From: DASQFI01 sp963780895
Lineage (GTDB): Bacteria; Acidobacteriota; Vicinamibacteria; Vicinamibacterales; SCN-69-37
Assembly: GCA_963780895.1 (NCBI GenBank)
Contig: CAWAEG010000001.1
Location: 1 to 64,000 of the forward strand
DNA: 64,000 bases
Direction: 5' to 3'
Below the pieces are notes generated by a model that had not been told where the DNA came from, made no database searches, and saw only the letters and a list, made by a program, of their open reading frames with translations. Made by a program: the position numbers and the translations under genes. Below, piece by piece: positions 49,007-57,841 of the stretch; position 1 is the first letter of the stretch; each line of letters begins with the position of its first letter.

Positions 49007-49294
49007 CTACTCGCCGACGAACGACTCGTCGGCCGCCTTGATGAACGAACGCGTCACCGGCGAGAACGACGTCAACAACCCACCGTCGTCGATCGAACCA
49101 ATGACCATCACGTTCCCATCCAGGCCGCCGTCCCAGAGAAAGGAAAACTCGAGTTGGTACTGCGCCGAAGCCGCGCCCTGCCGCTCGACGACGAAAGGGC
49201 CGTCGCCGATTCGCTTGACCAGATCACGGTAAGGCTCACGTCTGAAGTCCTCCATGGCCTCCGTCAGAACCTGAAGAGCCTCGGTCTTGTCCAT
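49007..49294 (-). CDS. Conserved-looking small cytoplasmic protein
   Basis: A 95-residue acidic protein: an N-terminal helix (KTEALQVLTEAMEDFRR) and then beta strands (QYQLEFSFLWDGGLDGNVMV, IGSIDDGGLLTSFSPVTRSF). It has no membrane segment. The layout suggests a small alpha+beta domain; the family is not recognised. Its position eight bases after the methyltransferase stop supports it as a real gene. Confidence 0.7.
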   Translation of the reverse strand: MDKTEALQVLTEAMEDFRREPYRDLVKRIGDGPFVVERQGAASAQYQLEFSFLWDGGLDGNVMVIGSIDDGGLLTSFSPVTRSFIKAADESFVGE

Positions 49295-49302
49295 GACCGC
49301 AC

Positions 49303-50061
49303 CTATACCTTCAGCTTATGCCCGACGAACACCTCGTACGAGCCGGGCTCGAGCTCCGAATGATCGATCGGCACGACCTGCGGCACAAAGCCGGCTTCGG
49401 AAAGCCATCGAAGCCAGTTGCTGCGTGAGAACAACCCCTCGAGATGCCGATCGTGAACGACCCGGACCTCGCCGTCGCGCTCGCGCAGAACGTAGGTGTA
49501 GTCCACGATGCAGGTCGCATCGGCCGGGTCCGGATCCCACGTCCATTCCAGGTACCGCATCGCGCGATCGGCGCCGTCGTGGCCGCCGTGATCGGTGCCC
49601 GGCCGGAAATTCTCGCGAACGTGATCGGGTGCGAACAGCACAACGCCATCGGGTCGGCAATGGACGAATGCCGTCGCAATCGCCTGACGCACATCGGCTT
49701 CGCTGGTCATGTACGTCACGGCGTCGTGGACGAAGACGGCGTCGAACTCACGGCCGAGCCTGACGGTTCGCATGTCGCCCTGAAAGTGCTCGCACTCCGG
49801 ATTGAGCGCCCGGCTGACCTCGAGCATGCCCGGCGAGAGATCGACCAGCGTCATCGTGAATCGCGCTTTGAGGTGGGACGCGTTGTTGCCGCCGCCGCTG
49901 CCAAGCTCGAGCATCGTCTGCAGCGGACCCTCCGACGCGTCGAGGATCGCCTTCTGGTAAAGCCCGGCCTCTTCCTCATAGTCGGCGGGCGCCGACATCA
50001 GGGGCCACCAGGAGGCGAGGTCGAAGTACAGCTTCGGCCGTTCGGGGTCGGGAGAGCCCAT
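49303..50061 (-). CDS. SAM-dependent methyltransferase
   Basis: A 252-residue class I methyltransferase. Motif I is MLELGSGGGNNASHL, with acidic post-I residues LVDLSPGMLEVSR, then FQGDMRTVRLGREFDAVFVHDAV and CRPDGVVLFAPDHVREN. It starts with LYFDLASWWPLMSAPADYEEE, as in small-molecule methyltransferases. It is the first gene of the operon with the acyltransferase and MATE genes, so a lipid or lipid-like substrate is plausible but unproven. Confidence 0.87.
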   Translation of the reverse strand: MGSPDPERPKLYFDLASWWPLMSAPADYEEEAGLYQKAILDASEGPLQTMLELGSGGGNNASHLKARFTMTLVDLSPGMLEVSRALNPECEHFQGDMRTVRLGREFDAVFVHDAVTYMTSEADVRQAIATAFVHCRPDGVVLFAPDHVRENFRPGTDHGGHDGADRAMRYLEWTWDPDPADATCIVDYTYVLRERDGEVRVVHDRHLEGLFSRSNWLRWLSEAGFVPQVVPIDHSELEPGSYEVFVGHKLKV

Positions 50062-50154
50062 CCGATAAGCCTATCGCTGGTCGGCAGTAGAGGCTCTCGG
50101 CCGCGATCCGTCACCCACCCGCCGGCCAGAGGTGTCGCCGAGCTCGATCGCTTC

Positions 50155-50177
50155 GCCTGAGCCTTTGAGCCTCGCTC
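50155..50177. repeat. Degenerate TTTGAGCC short repeat (G2)
   Basis: GCCTGAGCCTTTGAGCCTCG directly follows the stop of the ADOP gene (minus strand) and repeats the string found near 16130 and 58580. The 117-base gap to the methyltransferase gene holds nothing else that I recognise. Confidence 0.55.
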
Positions 50178-52694
50178 TTACTCCGCTCTCAATGCCACCA
50201 CCGGATCGACCGACGTCGCCCTTCGGACCGGGATGTACACAGCAACCATCGCGATCATGAGCATGCCCGCCGCGCACCCGGCGAATGTCGCCGTATCGAG
50301 CGGCGTCACGCCGTAAATCCAGCCCGTGAGATACCGCGTCACGCCCGACGCCACGGCACACCCGAGGCCCACGCCGATGACGGCGAGCGTCATCCCCTGA
50401 CGGAACACGAGCTTCGTCACGCCGCCGCGCGTCGCGCCGAGCGCGACTCGAACGCCGAGCTCTCTCGTGCGCTGGCGCACCCACCAGCCGATCGTGGTCA
50501 TCAGGCCGATTGCCGCGAGTCCGACCGCCAGCACCGCGATGACGCCGAGAAGCCACGCACCGGCCGGAGCCGTACCGAGACGCTGATAGTTGATGGACGT
50601 CATGGATTGCAGAGGCTGGATCACGAGGTCAGGACGGAGCGCCCGTACCGCCGCACGCATCTGCACGGCCGCTTCGGCTTCGCGACCGGGGTGCGCTTCG
50701 GCGACGATGCGCAGCAGGTTGAACGGATTCTGCGCGTACGGGATATACGCCTCGCTGCTCGGGCGGGTATGGGTGCCGCTGTTGCGCATGTTGCCGAGGA
50801 CACCGACGATGGTCCGCTCCATCAGGGCCGCCGCGGCCGGTCCGCTGTCCGATTTGACGGTCACTCGTTGTCCGATCACTTGACCATCGGGACGGATCCG
50901 CACGGCGAGCGCCTGGTTGACGATGATGACCGGCAGCGACGCGCGTTGGTCGTCAGCCGAGAAGGACCGCCCGGCCACGATCGATGCCTTGATGAGCGTG
51001 AAAAAGCCGGCCGTCGTGTTGTTCATCTGCACGTTGGCCATCGTTTCGCCGATTTTGATCTCCCCGAACGCGCTGCTCCCGCTCATCGGAAAGTACGTGG
51101 TCCCTTCCGCAGCACGAATCGCGGAGCTGGCACGCAGTCGATCGAAGAGCTGCGTGAAGAACTGCTCGCTCTCTTCGGAGGTGGCGCCGCGCACCCGCAC
51201 GCCCATCACCACTTTGTTCGACGGATCGAAGCCCGGCCTCGTGGGTCGAAGCGTGAGGAAGGTCTGCACCATGAGCGCCGCGCCGATCAACACGACGATC
51301 GACAGCGCGATCTCGATCACGACGAGCGTCCTGCGACCCCAACTGCCCCGGCGTTCGCTGGACCGCGTGGCGTCGGTGAGATCGCGGGCCGGACTGACGC
51401 GGCGAGTTTCCCCAATCGGGAGGAGACCGGCGACGATCCCCACGACGGCCGCCACGCCGATGGCCGCGACGAGCACGCGAACGTTGACTTCGATTTGATC
51501 GAGATACGGCACGTAGCCCGGCAGCAGAGCCACGACGAACTGCAGCGTGAATGCGCTGGCGACGACGCCGGCGACTGCTCCCGCGAAGCTGAGCAGCAGG
51601 TTTTCGGTCAATGTCTGCCGCGCGAGGTGTCCGCGGCTGGCGCCGAGCGCGAGCCGGAGTGCCATTTCACGGCGCCGGGCAAGGGTGCGCTCCATCTGCA
51701 ATCCGCCGACATTGAAGCAGGCAATCAGCAGCACGCACGCGACCGCCGCCGTCAGCACGGTGAAAGGCGTGCGCACTTCGTCCATGAGCGACGACTCGAG
51801 CGGCGTCAACACGATGCCCGGCAGCGCCGATTTGACCGCATCCACACGGAGGCCGCTCTGCAGGCGCCCGACGACGTTGACCGTGCCCCGTGCGGCGCAC
51901 CCGGCGTTTTCGGCATCACGCACCGGGCGTCCGCGCGGCAGCCAGCCTTGCACGTCGCCTCGGGCCAGGTAGCCCGAGAACCCTTTCGGCATGACCCCGA
52001 TGACCGTGACCGGCGTCCGGTTGATTGTGAGAGGCCGGCCGAGGATCTCGCGCGAGCCGCCCAGCTGCCGCCAGAACCAGTAGCTCAGGACAATCGTCGG
52101 CTCGCCGTCCGGCCGATCTTCAGCGGCCGTGAACGTGCGGCCCAGGACCGGTCGCACGCCGAGGACCTCGAACATGCCCGACGAGACACACTCGATGTCG
52201 TCGACGCTGAGCGGATCTCCCTGACCGGTCAGGACGTGCGTCCCGCCCGTCGCCGCGGCGACGGCGGCCAGCGGCCCCGGACTGGCCTGCAGTTCATGGA
52301 ACCGATCCCGGGGCACGGCCGACGTCACGCGGTCCTTGACGACGTACCGAACGGACACCACCTCGTCAGGTTTCTCGAATGGCGAGCGCAGCATGACGGC
52401 GTCGACGATGCTGAACATCGTCACGTTGACCCCGGCGCCGAGCGCCAGCATCAGGACGGCCATCGCCGTAAAACCCGGGGTGCGGCGCATCATGCGAAGG
52501 GCGTACTTCAGGTCGCAGCGGAACCCGCCGATGTGCTCGCGGGCGGCGGTCGCGACGACGCTCCGGATCTCGCGCCACCAGAAAGCGAAGCCCCGGTCGG
52601 CACTGCCGTAAACGTCGGCGCTCATCGCGTCACCGAAGTCGCCGCGAAAGTTGGCGGGCAGCAACCGCAGCAGCAAACGGTACAGGCGCTTCAT
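50178..52694 (-). CDS. MacB/FtsX-family ADOP permease (PadR-linked)
   Basis: An 838-residue permease. The first ~60 residues (YRLLLRLLPANFRGDFGDAM) form the ADOP N-terminal domain, absent from classical MacB. Then come a helix (AVLMLALGAGVNVTMFSIVD), a MacB-core domain (VLGVRPVLGRTFTAAEDRPD), an FtsX bundle (TVLTAAVACVLLIACFNVGG), a second core (FPMSGSSAFGEIKIG) and a second FtsX bundle (VIAVLAVGLAAIGLMTTIGWW). It has no adjacent ATPase. It follows the PadR gene by 17 bases as a typical PadR-ADOP operon. Confidence 0.92.
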   Translation of the reverse strand: MKRLYRLLLRLLPANFRGDFGDAMSADVYGSADRGFAFWWREIRSVVATAAREHIGGFRCDLKYALRMMRRTPGFTAMAVLMLALGAGVNVTMFSIVDAVMLRSPFEKPDEVVSVRYVVKDRVTSAVPRDRFHELQASPGPLAAVAAATGGTHVLTGQGDPLSVDDIECVSSGMFEVLGVRPVLGRTFTAAEDRPDGEPTIVLSYWFWRQLGGSREILGRPLTINRTPVTVIGVMPKGFSGYLARGDVQGWLPRGRPVRDAENAGCAARGTVNVVGRLQSGLRVDAVKSALPGIVLTPLESSLMDEVRTPFTVLTAAVACVLLIACFNVGGLQMERTLARRREMALRLALGASRGHLARQTLTENLLLSFAGAVAGVVASAFTLQFVVALLPGYVPYLDQIEVNVRVLVAAIGVAAVVGIVAGLLPIGETRRVSPARDLTDATRSSERRGSWGRRTLVVIEIALSIVVLIGAALMVQTFLTLRPTRPGFDPSNKVVMGVRVRGATSEESEQFFTQLFDRLRASSAIRAAEGTTYFPMSGSSAFGEIKIGETMANVQMNNTTAGFFTLIKASIVAGRSFSADDQRASLPVIIVNQALAVRIRPDGQVIGQRVTVKSDSGPAAAALMERTIVGVLGNMRNSGTHTRPSSEAYIPYAQNPFNLLRIVAEAHPGREAEAAVQMRAAVRALRPDLVIQPLQSMTSINYQRLGTAPAGAWLLGVIAVLAVGLAAIGLMTTIGWWVRQRTRELGVRVALGATRGGVTKLVFRQGMTLAVIGVGLGCAVASGVTRYLTGWIYGVTPLDTATFAGCAAGMLMIAMVAVYIPVRRATSVDPVVALRAE

Positions 52695-52711
52695 CGTTAC
52701 TCGCTCCCGGC

Positions 52712-53074
52712 TCAGGCTTTGGCTTTGCGCAACATCTGCGTCGCCCGCGCAGCATCAACCATCGCCTCGAGTCGCGCGGTTTCGGCGGCGACCACCTGGC
52801 GGCCGAATGCCGTCAGGCGGTAGTACTTGCGCCGCTCGTCGTCGTTTGGTGCCGAGGGCCGCGTACGGCTCTCGACCGCGAGGCCTTCGGCCAGCAAACG
52901 CTTGACGATGCCGTAGAGCGTGCCGGTCCCGAGCTCGACCTTGCCGGCCGTGCGGGCCGAGACGTCCTTGATGATCGCGTAGCCGTGCCGGGGCTCGTCG
53001 GCCAGCGCAACGAGCACGTGAAACATGGCCGGGGTCAGGGGCAACAGGGCGTTGGGGTCTCGGTCAGCAGCCAT
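52712..53074 (-). CDS. PadR family transcriptional regulator
   Basis: A 120-residue winged-helix repressor: LTPAMFHVLVALADEPRHGYAI, GKVELGTGTLYGIVKRLLAEGL (recognition helix) and ERRKYYRLTAFGRQVVAAE (wing), then a short C-terminal dimerisation helix. PadR proteins repress genes for stress or efflux functions. ATG 53074 lies just downstream of a near-perfect inverted repeat; an earlier GTG at 53086 would sit inside that repeat. It is the first gene of an operon with the ADOP permease. Confidence 0.9.
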   Translation of the reverse strand: MAADRDPNALLPLTPAMFHVLVALADEPRHGYAIIKDVSARTAGKVELGTGTLYGIVKRLLAEGLAVESRTRPSAPNDDERRKYYRLTAFGRQVVAAETARLEAMVDAARATQMLRKAKA

Positions 53075-53085
53075 ACGGCGTAACA

Positions 53086-53110
53086 CACTACATCGTGACG
53101 CGACGTAGTG
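53086..53110. promoter_or_regulatory. Probable PadR operator
   Basis: CACTACATCG-TGACG-CGACGTAGTG is an inverted repeat with one mismatch, 12 bases upstream of the PadR start. Its position and symmetry suit autorepression by the PadR dimer. Binding is inferred, not known. Confidence 0.6.
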
Positions 53111-53168
53111 TGGTGTATTGACGATTCCCGCCCCGATCCGGTTGGCTGAGAGCGCTTTTGGGTTGCCT

Positions 53169-53207
53169 TCGGCCTATGGCCTGGCCTAGGGCTTAGGGCC
53201 TAGCGCC
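53169..53207. repeat. Short palindromic repeat at kinase 3' end
   Basis: GGCCTATGGCCTGGCCTAGG and GGGCTTAGGGCCTAG form overlapping inverted copies of a GGCCTA unit. Read on the minus strand they encode the last residues (LALGPKP, stop) of the kinase. Confidence 0.5.
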
Positions 53208-54250
53208 AGCCGAATCCGTTGCCAGAGCGTCAGGTCGGTTGCCGACAGCTGCGACGAGACCTTCCCGAGCTCCGTGCGGGCCGCATCCAGATTCGCGAGC
53301 CGTTTATCGGGCGACTTCTGGAGGCACCGCCGGATCAGATTCCGCACCGCGCGCGGCACGCTCTCCGGCAGCGGTCGCAGCGGGGCGATGGCCGCCTCGT
53401 GACTGGACACCGTCGTCGACACGCTTTCGAACGGAAGATCACCGGTCAGACACTCATAGAAAACCATGCCGAACGAAAAAATGTCCGACCGGTGGTCGAC
53501 CTTCCCGCCGGCCGCCTGCTCGGGCGACATGTAGGCAGGCGTGCCGAGGATGAGACCCGGACCCGTCAGAGTTGGCTCGTCAGAAGTGTTGAACAACTTC
53601 GCGATGCCGAAGTCCATCACCTTGAGATGCCCGTCCGGCGTCAGCATGATGTTGCCGGGCTTGATGTCGCGATGGACGAGATTCCGCTTGTGCGCGAAAC
53701 TCAGAGCTTCCGCCAGCTCTCGCGCGACCCGAACAGCGGCGGAGAGCTCGAGTGCGCCCTTCTTGAGCATCGCCCTCAGCGTCTCGCCCTCCACAAATTC
53801 CATGACGACAAACGCCTGACCGTCGTCACGCTGGACCAGTTGGTGGACTTTGCAGATGAACGGGTGGTCGAGTGACGCCGCGAGCTTCGCTTCCCTGGCC
53901 AGCCGGCGCACGAACTCGGGCGTCGAGGCGAGGGCCGGACGAATGGCTTTGATCGCGACGAGGCAATCGCGCTGCCTGTCCAGCGCCCGATAGACCTGGC
54001 CCATGCCGCCCTTGCCGATCAGCGTCTGGACGACATAACGGTCGTCTCCCAGATCGGGCAGCGCAAGATGCGTGAACGCGTCGCTGAGGTCGCCGGTGGC
54101 CGTGGCCGTGGCCAGCAACGATTCCACTTCCTCTTGCAGTTGCGGGTTGCCGGCGCAGGTCTCAATCAGAAAGGCGGCCCGCTCGGCTTCCGCACGGTTC
54201 AGGGCCTCTAGAAAAATCTGGCTGAGGATGGCGGGGTCAGGACGCGTCAT
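53186..54250 (-). CDS. Soluble Ser/Thr kinase
   Basis: A 354-residue Hanks kinase without a transmembrane segment. An N-terminal helical region (ILSQIFLEALNRAEAERAAF, CAGNPQLQEEVESLLA) is typical of acidobacterial kinases. The catalytic domain follows: LIGKGGMGQVYRALD, VAIKAIRP, HRDIKPGNIML, DFGIAKLF and YMSPEQAAGG. It lacks the TolB propeller of the other two large kinases. The tail QRIRLALGPKP runs into a repeat. No partner gene is adjacent. Confidence 0.92.
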   Translation of the reverse strand: MTRPDPAILSQIFLEALNRAEAERAAFLIETCAGNPQLQEEVESLLATATATGDLSDAFTHLALPDLGDDRYVVQTLIGKGGMGQVYRALDRQRDCLVAIKAIRPALASTPEFVRRLAREAKLAASLDHPFICKVHQLVQRDDGQAFVVMEFVEGETLRAMLKKGALELSAAVRVARELAEALSFAHKRNLVHRDIKPGNIMLTPDGHLKVMDFGIAKLFNTSDEPTLTGPGLILGTPAYMSPEQAAGGKVDHRSDIFSFGMVFYECLTGDLPFESVSTTVSSHEAAIAPLRPLPESVPRAVRNLIRRCLQKSPDKRLANLDAARTELGKVSSQLSATDLTLWQRIRLALGPKP

Positions 54251-54361
54251 GCTTGCCCGCTTCGGGACCCAGGGATCACCCGGTGGTTGACCGTCCCCAG
54301 TGTCCTGGCGGATCCGTGGGCCGATTCTACGCCGAACCGATGGATGCCGCCCTTTCTGGCC

Positions 54362-54535
54362 TCACCGCCCGAACCGGAACCCCACGGTCAGACTCAACGG
54401 CCGATTCTTGAAGGTGCCCTCGAGGTCCCCGTCCTGGAACGCGCTCCGAAGACCCCACGTGTACCGCAACTCGAGGTTCAGCCGTCGCAGCTCGACGCCG
54501 GCTCCGGCGACGAGCCCGACGTCACCGGTCACCAA
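54362..54535 (-). pseudogene. Remnant of an outer-membrane beta-barrel protein (C-terminus)
   Basis: On the minus strand, right after a TAA, the frame reads LVTGDVGLVAGAGVELRRLN, then LELRYTWGLRSAFQ, and ends in RPLSLTVGFRFGR and stop. This is the final pair or more of amphipathic strands of a porin-like barrel, with the classical Phe-rich C-terminal signature. No start codon or signal peptide remains. The break lies a few bases from a half copy of the family-A repeat, so a deletion or insertion there is plausible. The region 54251-54361 holds nothing else recognised. Confidence 0.68.
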
Positions 54536-54546
54536 TTAGCCAGCAA

Positions 54547-54566
54547 GACGAACCCTGAGGTCCTCA
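54547..54566. repeat. Half copy of family-A repeat (A8)
   Basis: GACGAACCCTGAGGTCCTCA resembles a single right arm of the GGTTTCG-type family-A copies (ACGAAACCCGAGGTC). No second arm is present. It overlaps the stop codon of the following minus-strand gene and lies beside the barrel remnant. Confidence 0.5.
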
Positions 54567-55358
54567 ACGAAACCGTTCGTTGAGCTCCGCGAACGGCATG
54601 GTCTGGTTGAGACTGGTGAACGTGCCGCGTTCGGCAATTTCCCGCGCGGCCTCGAGAAAGACGGTCGTGGCCAGCCGGGCGAGCGCGCCGCCGACGCTGA
54701 TGCGCCGGACACCGATCGCCTGGAGGTGCGGCACGGTCGTGAAGTCCGAGCTCACCAGAACATTGACCGGTTTCGGCGCCACCGCCGCGACGACGGCTGT
54801 GATGTCGCTCATGCTTCGCAGCCCTGGCGCAAAGAGACAATCGGCGCCGGCTTCCGCGTAGGCTGTGAGCCGCCGGATGGTCTCGGCGAGGTCGGGCCTG
54901 CCCACGATGAATCCTTCAGACCGGCCGGTGAGCACGATGCCGGTGGCGCTCGCGTCGAGAGCCAGACGCGCCGCTCGGACTCGCGCGACCGACAGCTCGA
55001 AGTCGAACAGCGGCGAGGACGAATCACCAGTGGAGTCCTCGATCGACAGTCCCGCGATGCCGGTCGATGCCGCGCGGGCGACGTTGGCGCCGACGTCTTC
55101 TGGAGCCGTCGCGAAGCCGCCTTCGAAATCCGCGTTGATCGGCACGCCGACGATCCGCGTCATCGCCCGCAAATGGGTCAGCACGTCTTCAAGTGACACG
55201 CCGTTGTCGGGCTTCCCTTTCGACCACGCAAACCCGGAACTTGTCGTCGCCAGCGCCTTGAAGCCGAGTTGCTCGAGAAGGCGCGCGCTCCCCTCGTCCC
55301 AAGGGTTGGGCATGACAAAGCAGCCAAACTCGTGGAGCTTCCGAAACGCCGGGATCAT
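54564..55358 (-). CDS. Isocitrate lyase / PEP mutase family protein
   Basis: A 264-residue (beta/alpha)8 enzyme of the ICL/PEPM family: VMPNPWDEGSARLLEQLGFKALATTSSG, PINADFEGGFA (substrate and Mg2+ site), GIAGLSIEDSTGD, ARTEG-like GRSEGFIVGRPD, AYAEAGADCLFAPGLRS and VGVRRISVGGALAR. Members act as 2-methylisocitrate lyase, oxaloacetase, PEP phosphonomutase or carboxyPEP mutase. The catalytic cysteine loop (KKCGH) of isocitrate lyases is not evident, so a phosphonomutase-like or hydrolase role is more likely. Its ATG overlaps the kinase stop (ATGA). Confidence 0.87.
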   Translation of the reverse strand: MIPAFRKLHEFGCFVMPNPWDEGSARLLEQLGFKALATTSSGFAWSKGKPDNGVSLEDVLTHLRAMTRIVGVPINADFEGGFATAPEDVGANVARAASTGIAGLSIEDSTGDSSSPLFDFELSVARVRAARLALDASATGIVLTGRSEGFIVGRPDLAETIRRLTAYAEAGADCLFAPGLRSMSDITAVVAAVAPKPVNVLVSSDFTTVPHLQAIGVRRISVGGALARLATTVFLEAAREIAERGTFTSLNQTMPFAELNERFR

Positions 55359-57841
55359 TTCGCGGCCGCCAGCCAGTTGGTGACGACCGTCAGCGGCTGC
55401 GATCTCGCGCGCTCCACGGGCTCGAGAATCAGAAACCGCTGGCCGTCGCGGCTCACGTCGAAGTTGATGTCGTTGGTCCGCAAGGTTGGCGGCTGTACTC
55501 GAAACAGCGGCGTCGGAGTTGAATACCGAAACGCCGAGCCCGATCCGTCAACCTGCACCGCCATGAAGGTGCCGTCGAGCGCCCAGTAGTAGATCTCGCG
55601 ACCGTCTCCACGCCAGCGCGGCATCGTGCCGCTGGAGGTGGAGATCTGCCATCGTGCGTCAGCCGCCGGTTTTCCCGGCACGAAGGCCTTGACGTAAATC
55701 TCGCGACGCCCGCTGTCGTCAGAAGAATACGCGAGCCACCGGGCCGTGATTGGACTGAACTGGCTGTGCCCTTCGCTGACGTTCGTCTGGAGAAAGATGT
55801 ACGGCTGGCCGCCCGCGGGCAGCACCATCAGGTCGGTGCCCGGGATGTTGCGGGTGAACGAAAGATGTTTGCCGTCGGCGGACCAGTCCATGGCGTGTTG
55901 TGCCGACGGCTCCGACGTGAGCCGCTCGGTGCTGCCCGTACCGTCCGAGGCCTTGCGAAAGAGATCGAAGCGCCGGACGTCTCCGGAGGCAAACGTGATA
56001 GTGGCGCCGTCCGGCGACCAGATGGGGTAGCGGTCCATGGCGGGATCGAACGTCAGCCTGACCTGCGATCGCCGAACGAGATCGGCGACCCAGACGTCCA
56101 TGTTCTCGCGTTCAATCCGCACGAAGGCCACGCGGCGGCCGTCGGGAGAGATTCTCGGCGTCCCGAGGTCGTCGCCGGCCGCCAGTTCGTCGATCACCTT
56201 GCCGCTGCGGTCGCGCCAGACGAGTTTGTTGGGACGTCCGCCGGTCGCGAAGACGAGCAGGCCGTCGGGCCCAGCCGACAACTCCGCCGGGTTGAGGACA
56301 GGATCCCCGGTCGCCAGAGCATGCGCGACCGCGAACTCGGATCCCGAGAGCTGCAGCGACGCCGCGTCGAACGCGTGTGCCATCAGCGTCCGATTGCGGG
56401 CAAAGAGGATATGGCCGGCTGAATGGACGGGCTTCCGGGCCGGCGCTTCGATCAGTTGGCGAGGTTGTTCACTCGCATCGATCGACCCGAGCCACGTGGC
56501 GTGCTCTCGCTGAAATAGAAAGTGTTTGCCGTCCGGCAGAAAGTACGGCCAGCCTCCTGCCACCAGCCGGGCGGGCACGCCGCCACTTGCCGGCACTTGT
56601 TGGATGCCCGCGATGGAATCGGAAACGAGTAACACGTTGCCGGCGCCCCACGACCCACCCGTCACTCGAGGATCGATCCTGGCGACGGCCTGCGGCACGC
56701 CGCCGGTTGCCGGAACCTTCATGAGACGGTCGGGCGTGTGGAATGCGATCCAATTGGAGTCTGGAGACCAGAACGGAAACGAGGCGCCGTCCGTGCCGGC
56801 GAGCGGCTGAGCCTCCGCGGCGTCGAACCTGCGGAGAAACAGCAACGGACGCCCACCCGCGAGCGCGACAAACGCGAGCTTCTGACCATCCGGCGAGACG
56901 GCGGTCCCGCCCTCGGCGGTCCGGGCGAGGAGGAACTCCGTGTCGGGCGGCGGCGCGATCGAAAGCTGGAACATCTCGCGCGGCGGAACCGGCCTGAATT
57001 GCCACGCGGCCAGCAGACCGAGAAGGAGCGCCGCGATCAAGATGGTTGGCCAGAGCCATGCTCGACGCCGTGGCACAACCGCGGCGGGACGTTCAGCAGG
57101 ATTGGCGACCGACGCCAGCAGCCGGCTGACATCCCGCGCCGACTGCCATCGCTCGTCCGGATCGGTGGCCAGACATCCGCGCACAACCCAATCGAGTCTC
57201 GCCGGCTCGAGCGGCGTGTCGCCTGGCTTCTGTCCGGTCGCCATCTCGTAGAGAACGCAACCGAGCGCGAAGATATCGGTACGGTGATCGGCCGTGCCCC
57301 TCCATTGCTCGGGCGCCATATAGCCCGGCGTGCCCACCGCGACGCCGGTCAACGTGACGGTTTCCTGCTGCCCGGTCACCTTGGCGATTCCAAAGTCGAG
57401 AACCTTCACCCCGTGGGCGGTGACGATGATGTTGCCCGGTTTGAGATCGCGATGAATCTGGCCCTGTCGATGGACGGCGTCGATGGCATTGGCGATCTGA
57501 ATGCCGTATTCGATCACCTTCGCGGGAGGCTGCGGGCAGCCGAGCGGCCTCCCGTCCAGGTACTCCATGACGATGTAGTCGACGCCGGCGTGTTCGCCGA
57601 CGTCGATCAACGAGCAGATGTGCGGATGCTGCAGCGAGGCGACGACACGCGCTTCCCGATCGAAGCGCTGGCGGAGATCGGCGTCCGGCGTGTGCAGGAT
57701 CTTGATCGCGACGGTCCGGCCCAGCCGGGTGTCCCGGGCTTTGTAGACTTCGCCCATCCCTCCCGACCCGATGAGAGAGAGAACTTCGTAATGGCCCACC
57801 CGGGCGCCACTCTCGAGTCGAATAATGACCTCCGAGGTCAT
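55355..57841 (-). CDS. Receptor-like Ser/Thr kinase with TolB/PD40 propeller (second)
   Basis: An 828-residue kinase: LIGSGGMGEVYKARD, VAIKILHT, HRDLKPGNIIV, DFGIAKVT and YMAPEQWRG. A transmembrane helix follows (LWPTILIAALLLGLLAAWQF), then a PD40-type propeller (AVSPDGQKLAFVAL, FWSPDSNWIAFHT, RISPDGRRVAFV, IWSPDGATITFAS, DWSADGKHLSF). It resembles the kinase at 13004-15625 but is only a distant relative. The only usable ATG is the one in repeat A7, so the N-terminus reads MTSEVIIRLESG. The gene is coupled to the PEP-mutase-like gene. Confidence 0.93.
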   Translation of the reverse strand: MTSEVIIRLESGARVGHYEVLSLIGSGGMGEVYKARDTRLGRTVAIKILHTPDADLRQRFDREARVVASLQHPHICSLIDVGEHAGVDYIVMEYLDGRPLGCPQPPAKVIEYGIQIANAIDAVHRQGQIHRDLKPGNIIVTAHGVKVLDFGIAKVTGQQETVTLTGVAVGTPGYMAPEQWRGTADHRTDIFALGCVLYEMATGQKPGDTPLEPARLDWVVRGCLATDPDERWQSARDVSRLLASVANPAERPAAVVPRRRAWLWPTILIAALLLGLLAAWQFRPVPPREMFQLSIAPPPDTEFLLARTAEGGTAVSPDGQKLAFVALAGGRPLLFLRRFDAAEAQPLAGTDGASFPFWSPDSNWIAFHTPDRLMKVPATGGVPQAVARIDPRVTGGSWGAGNVLLVSDSIAGIQQVPASGGVPARLVAGGWPYFLPDGKHFLFQREHATWLGSIDASEQPRQLIEAPARKPVHSAGHILFARNRTLMAHAFDAASLQLSGSEFAVAHALATGDPVLNPAELSAGPDGLLVFATGGRPNKLVWRDRSGKVIDELAAGDDLGTPRISPDGRRVAFVRIERENMDVWVADLVRRSQVRLTFDPAMDRYPIWSPDGATITFASGDVRRFDLFRKASDGTGSTERLTSEPSAQHAMDWSADGKHLSFTRNIPGTDLMVLPAGGQPYIFLQTNVSEGHSQFSPITARWLAYSSDDSGRREIYVKAFVPGKPAADARWQISTSSGTMPRWRGDGREIYYWALDGTFMAVQVDGSGSAFRYSTPTPLFRVQPPTLRTNDINFDVSRDGQRFLILEPVERARSQPLTVVTNWLAAAK

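Noticed and set aside
50607..52823. 738-codon plus-strand frame opposite the ADOP permease
   Set aside because: It is a His/Arg/Asp-rich shadow with no motif; the minus strand has clear FtsX helices and MacB core.
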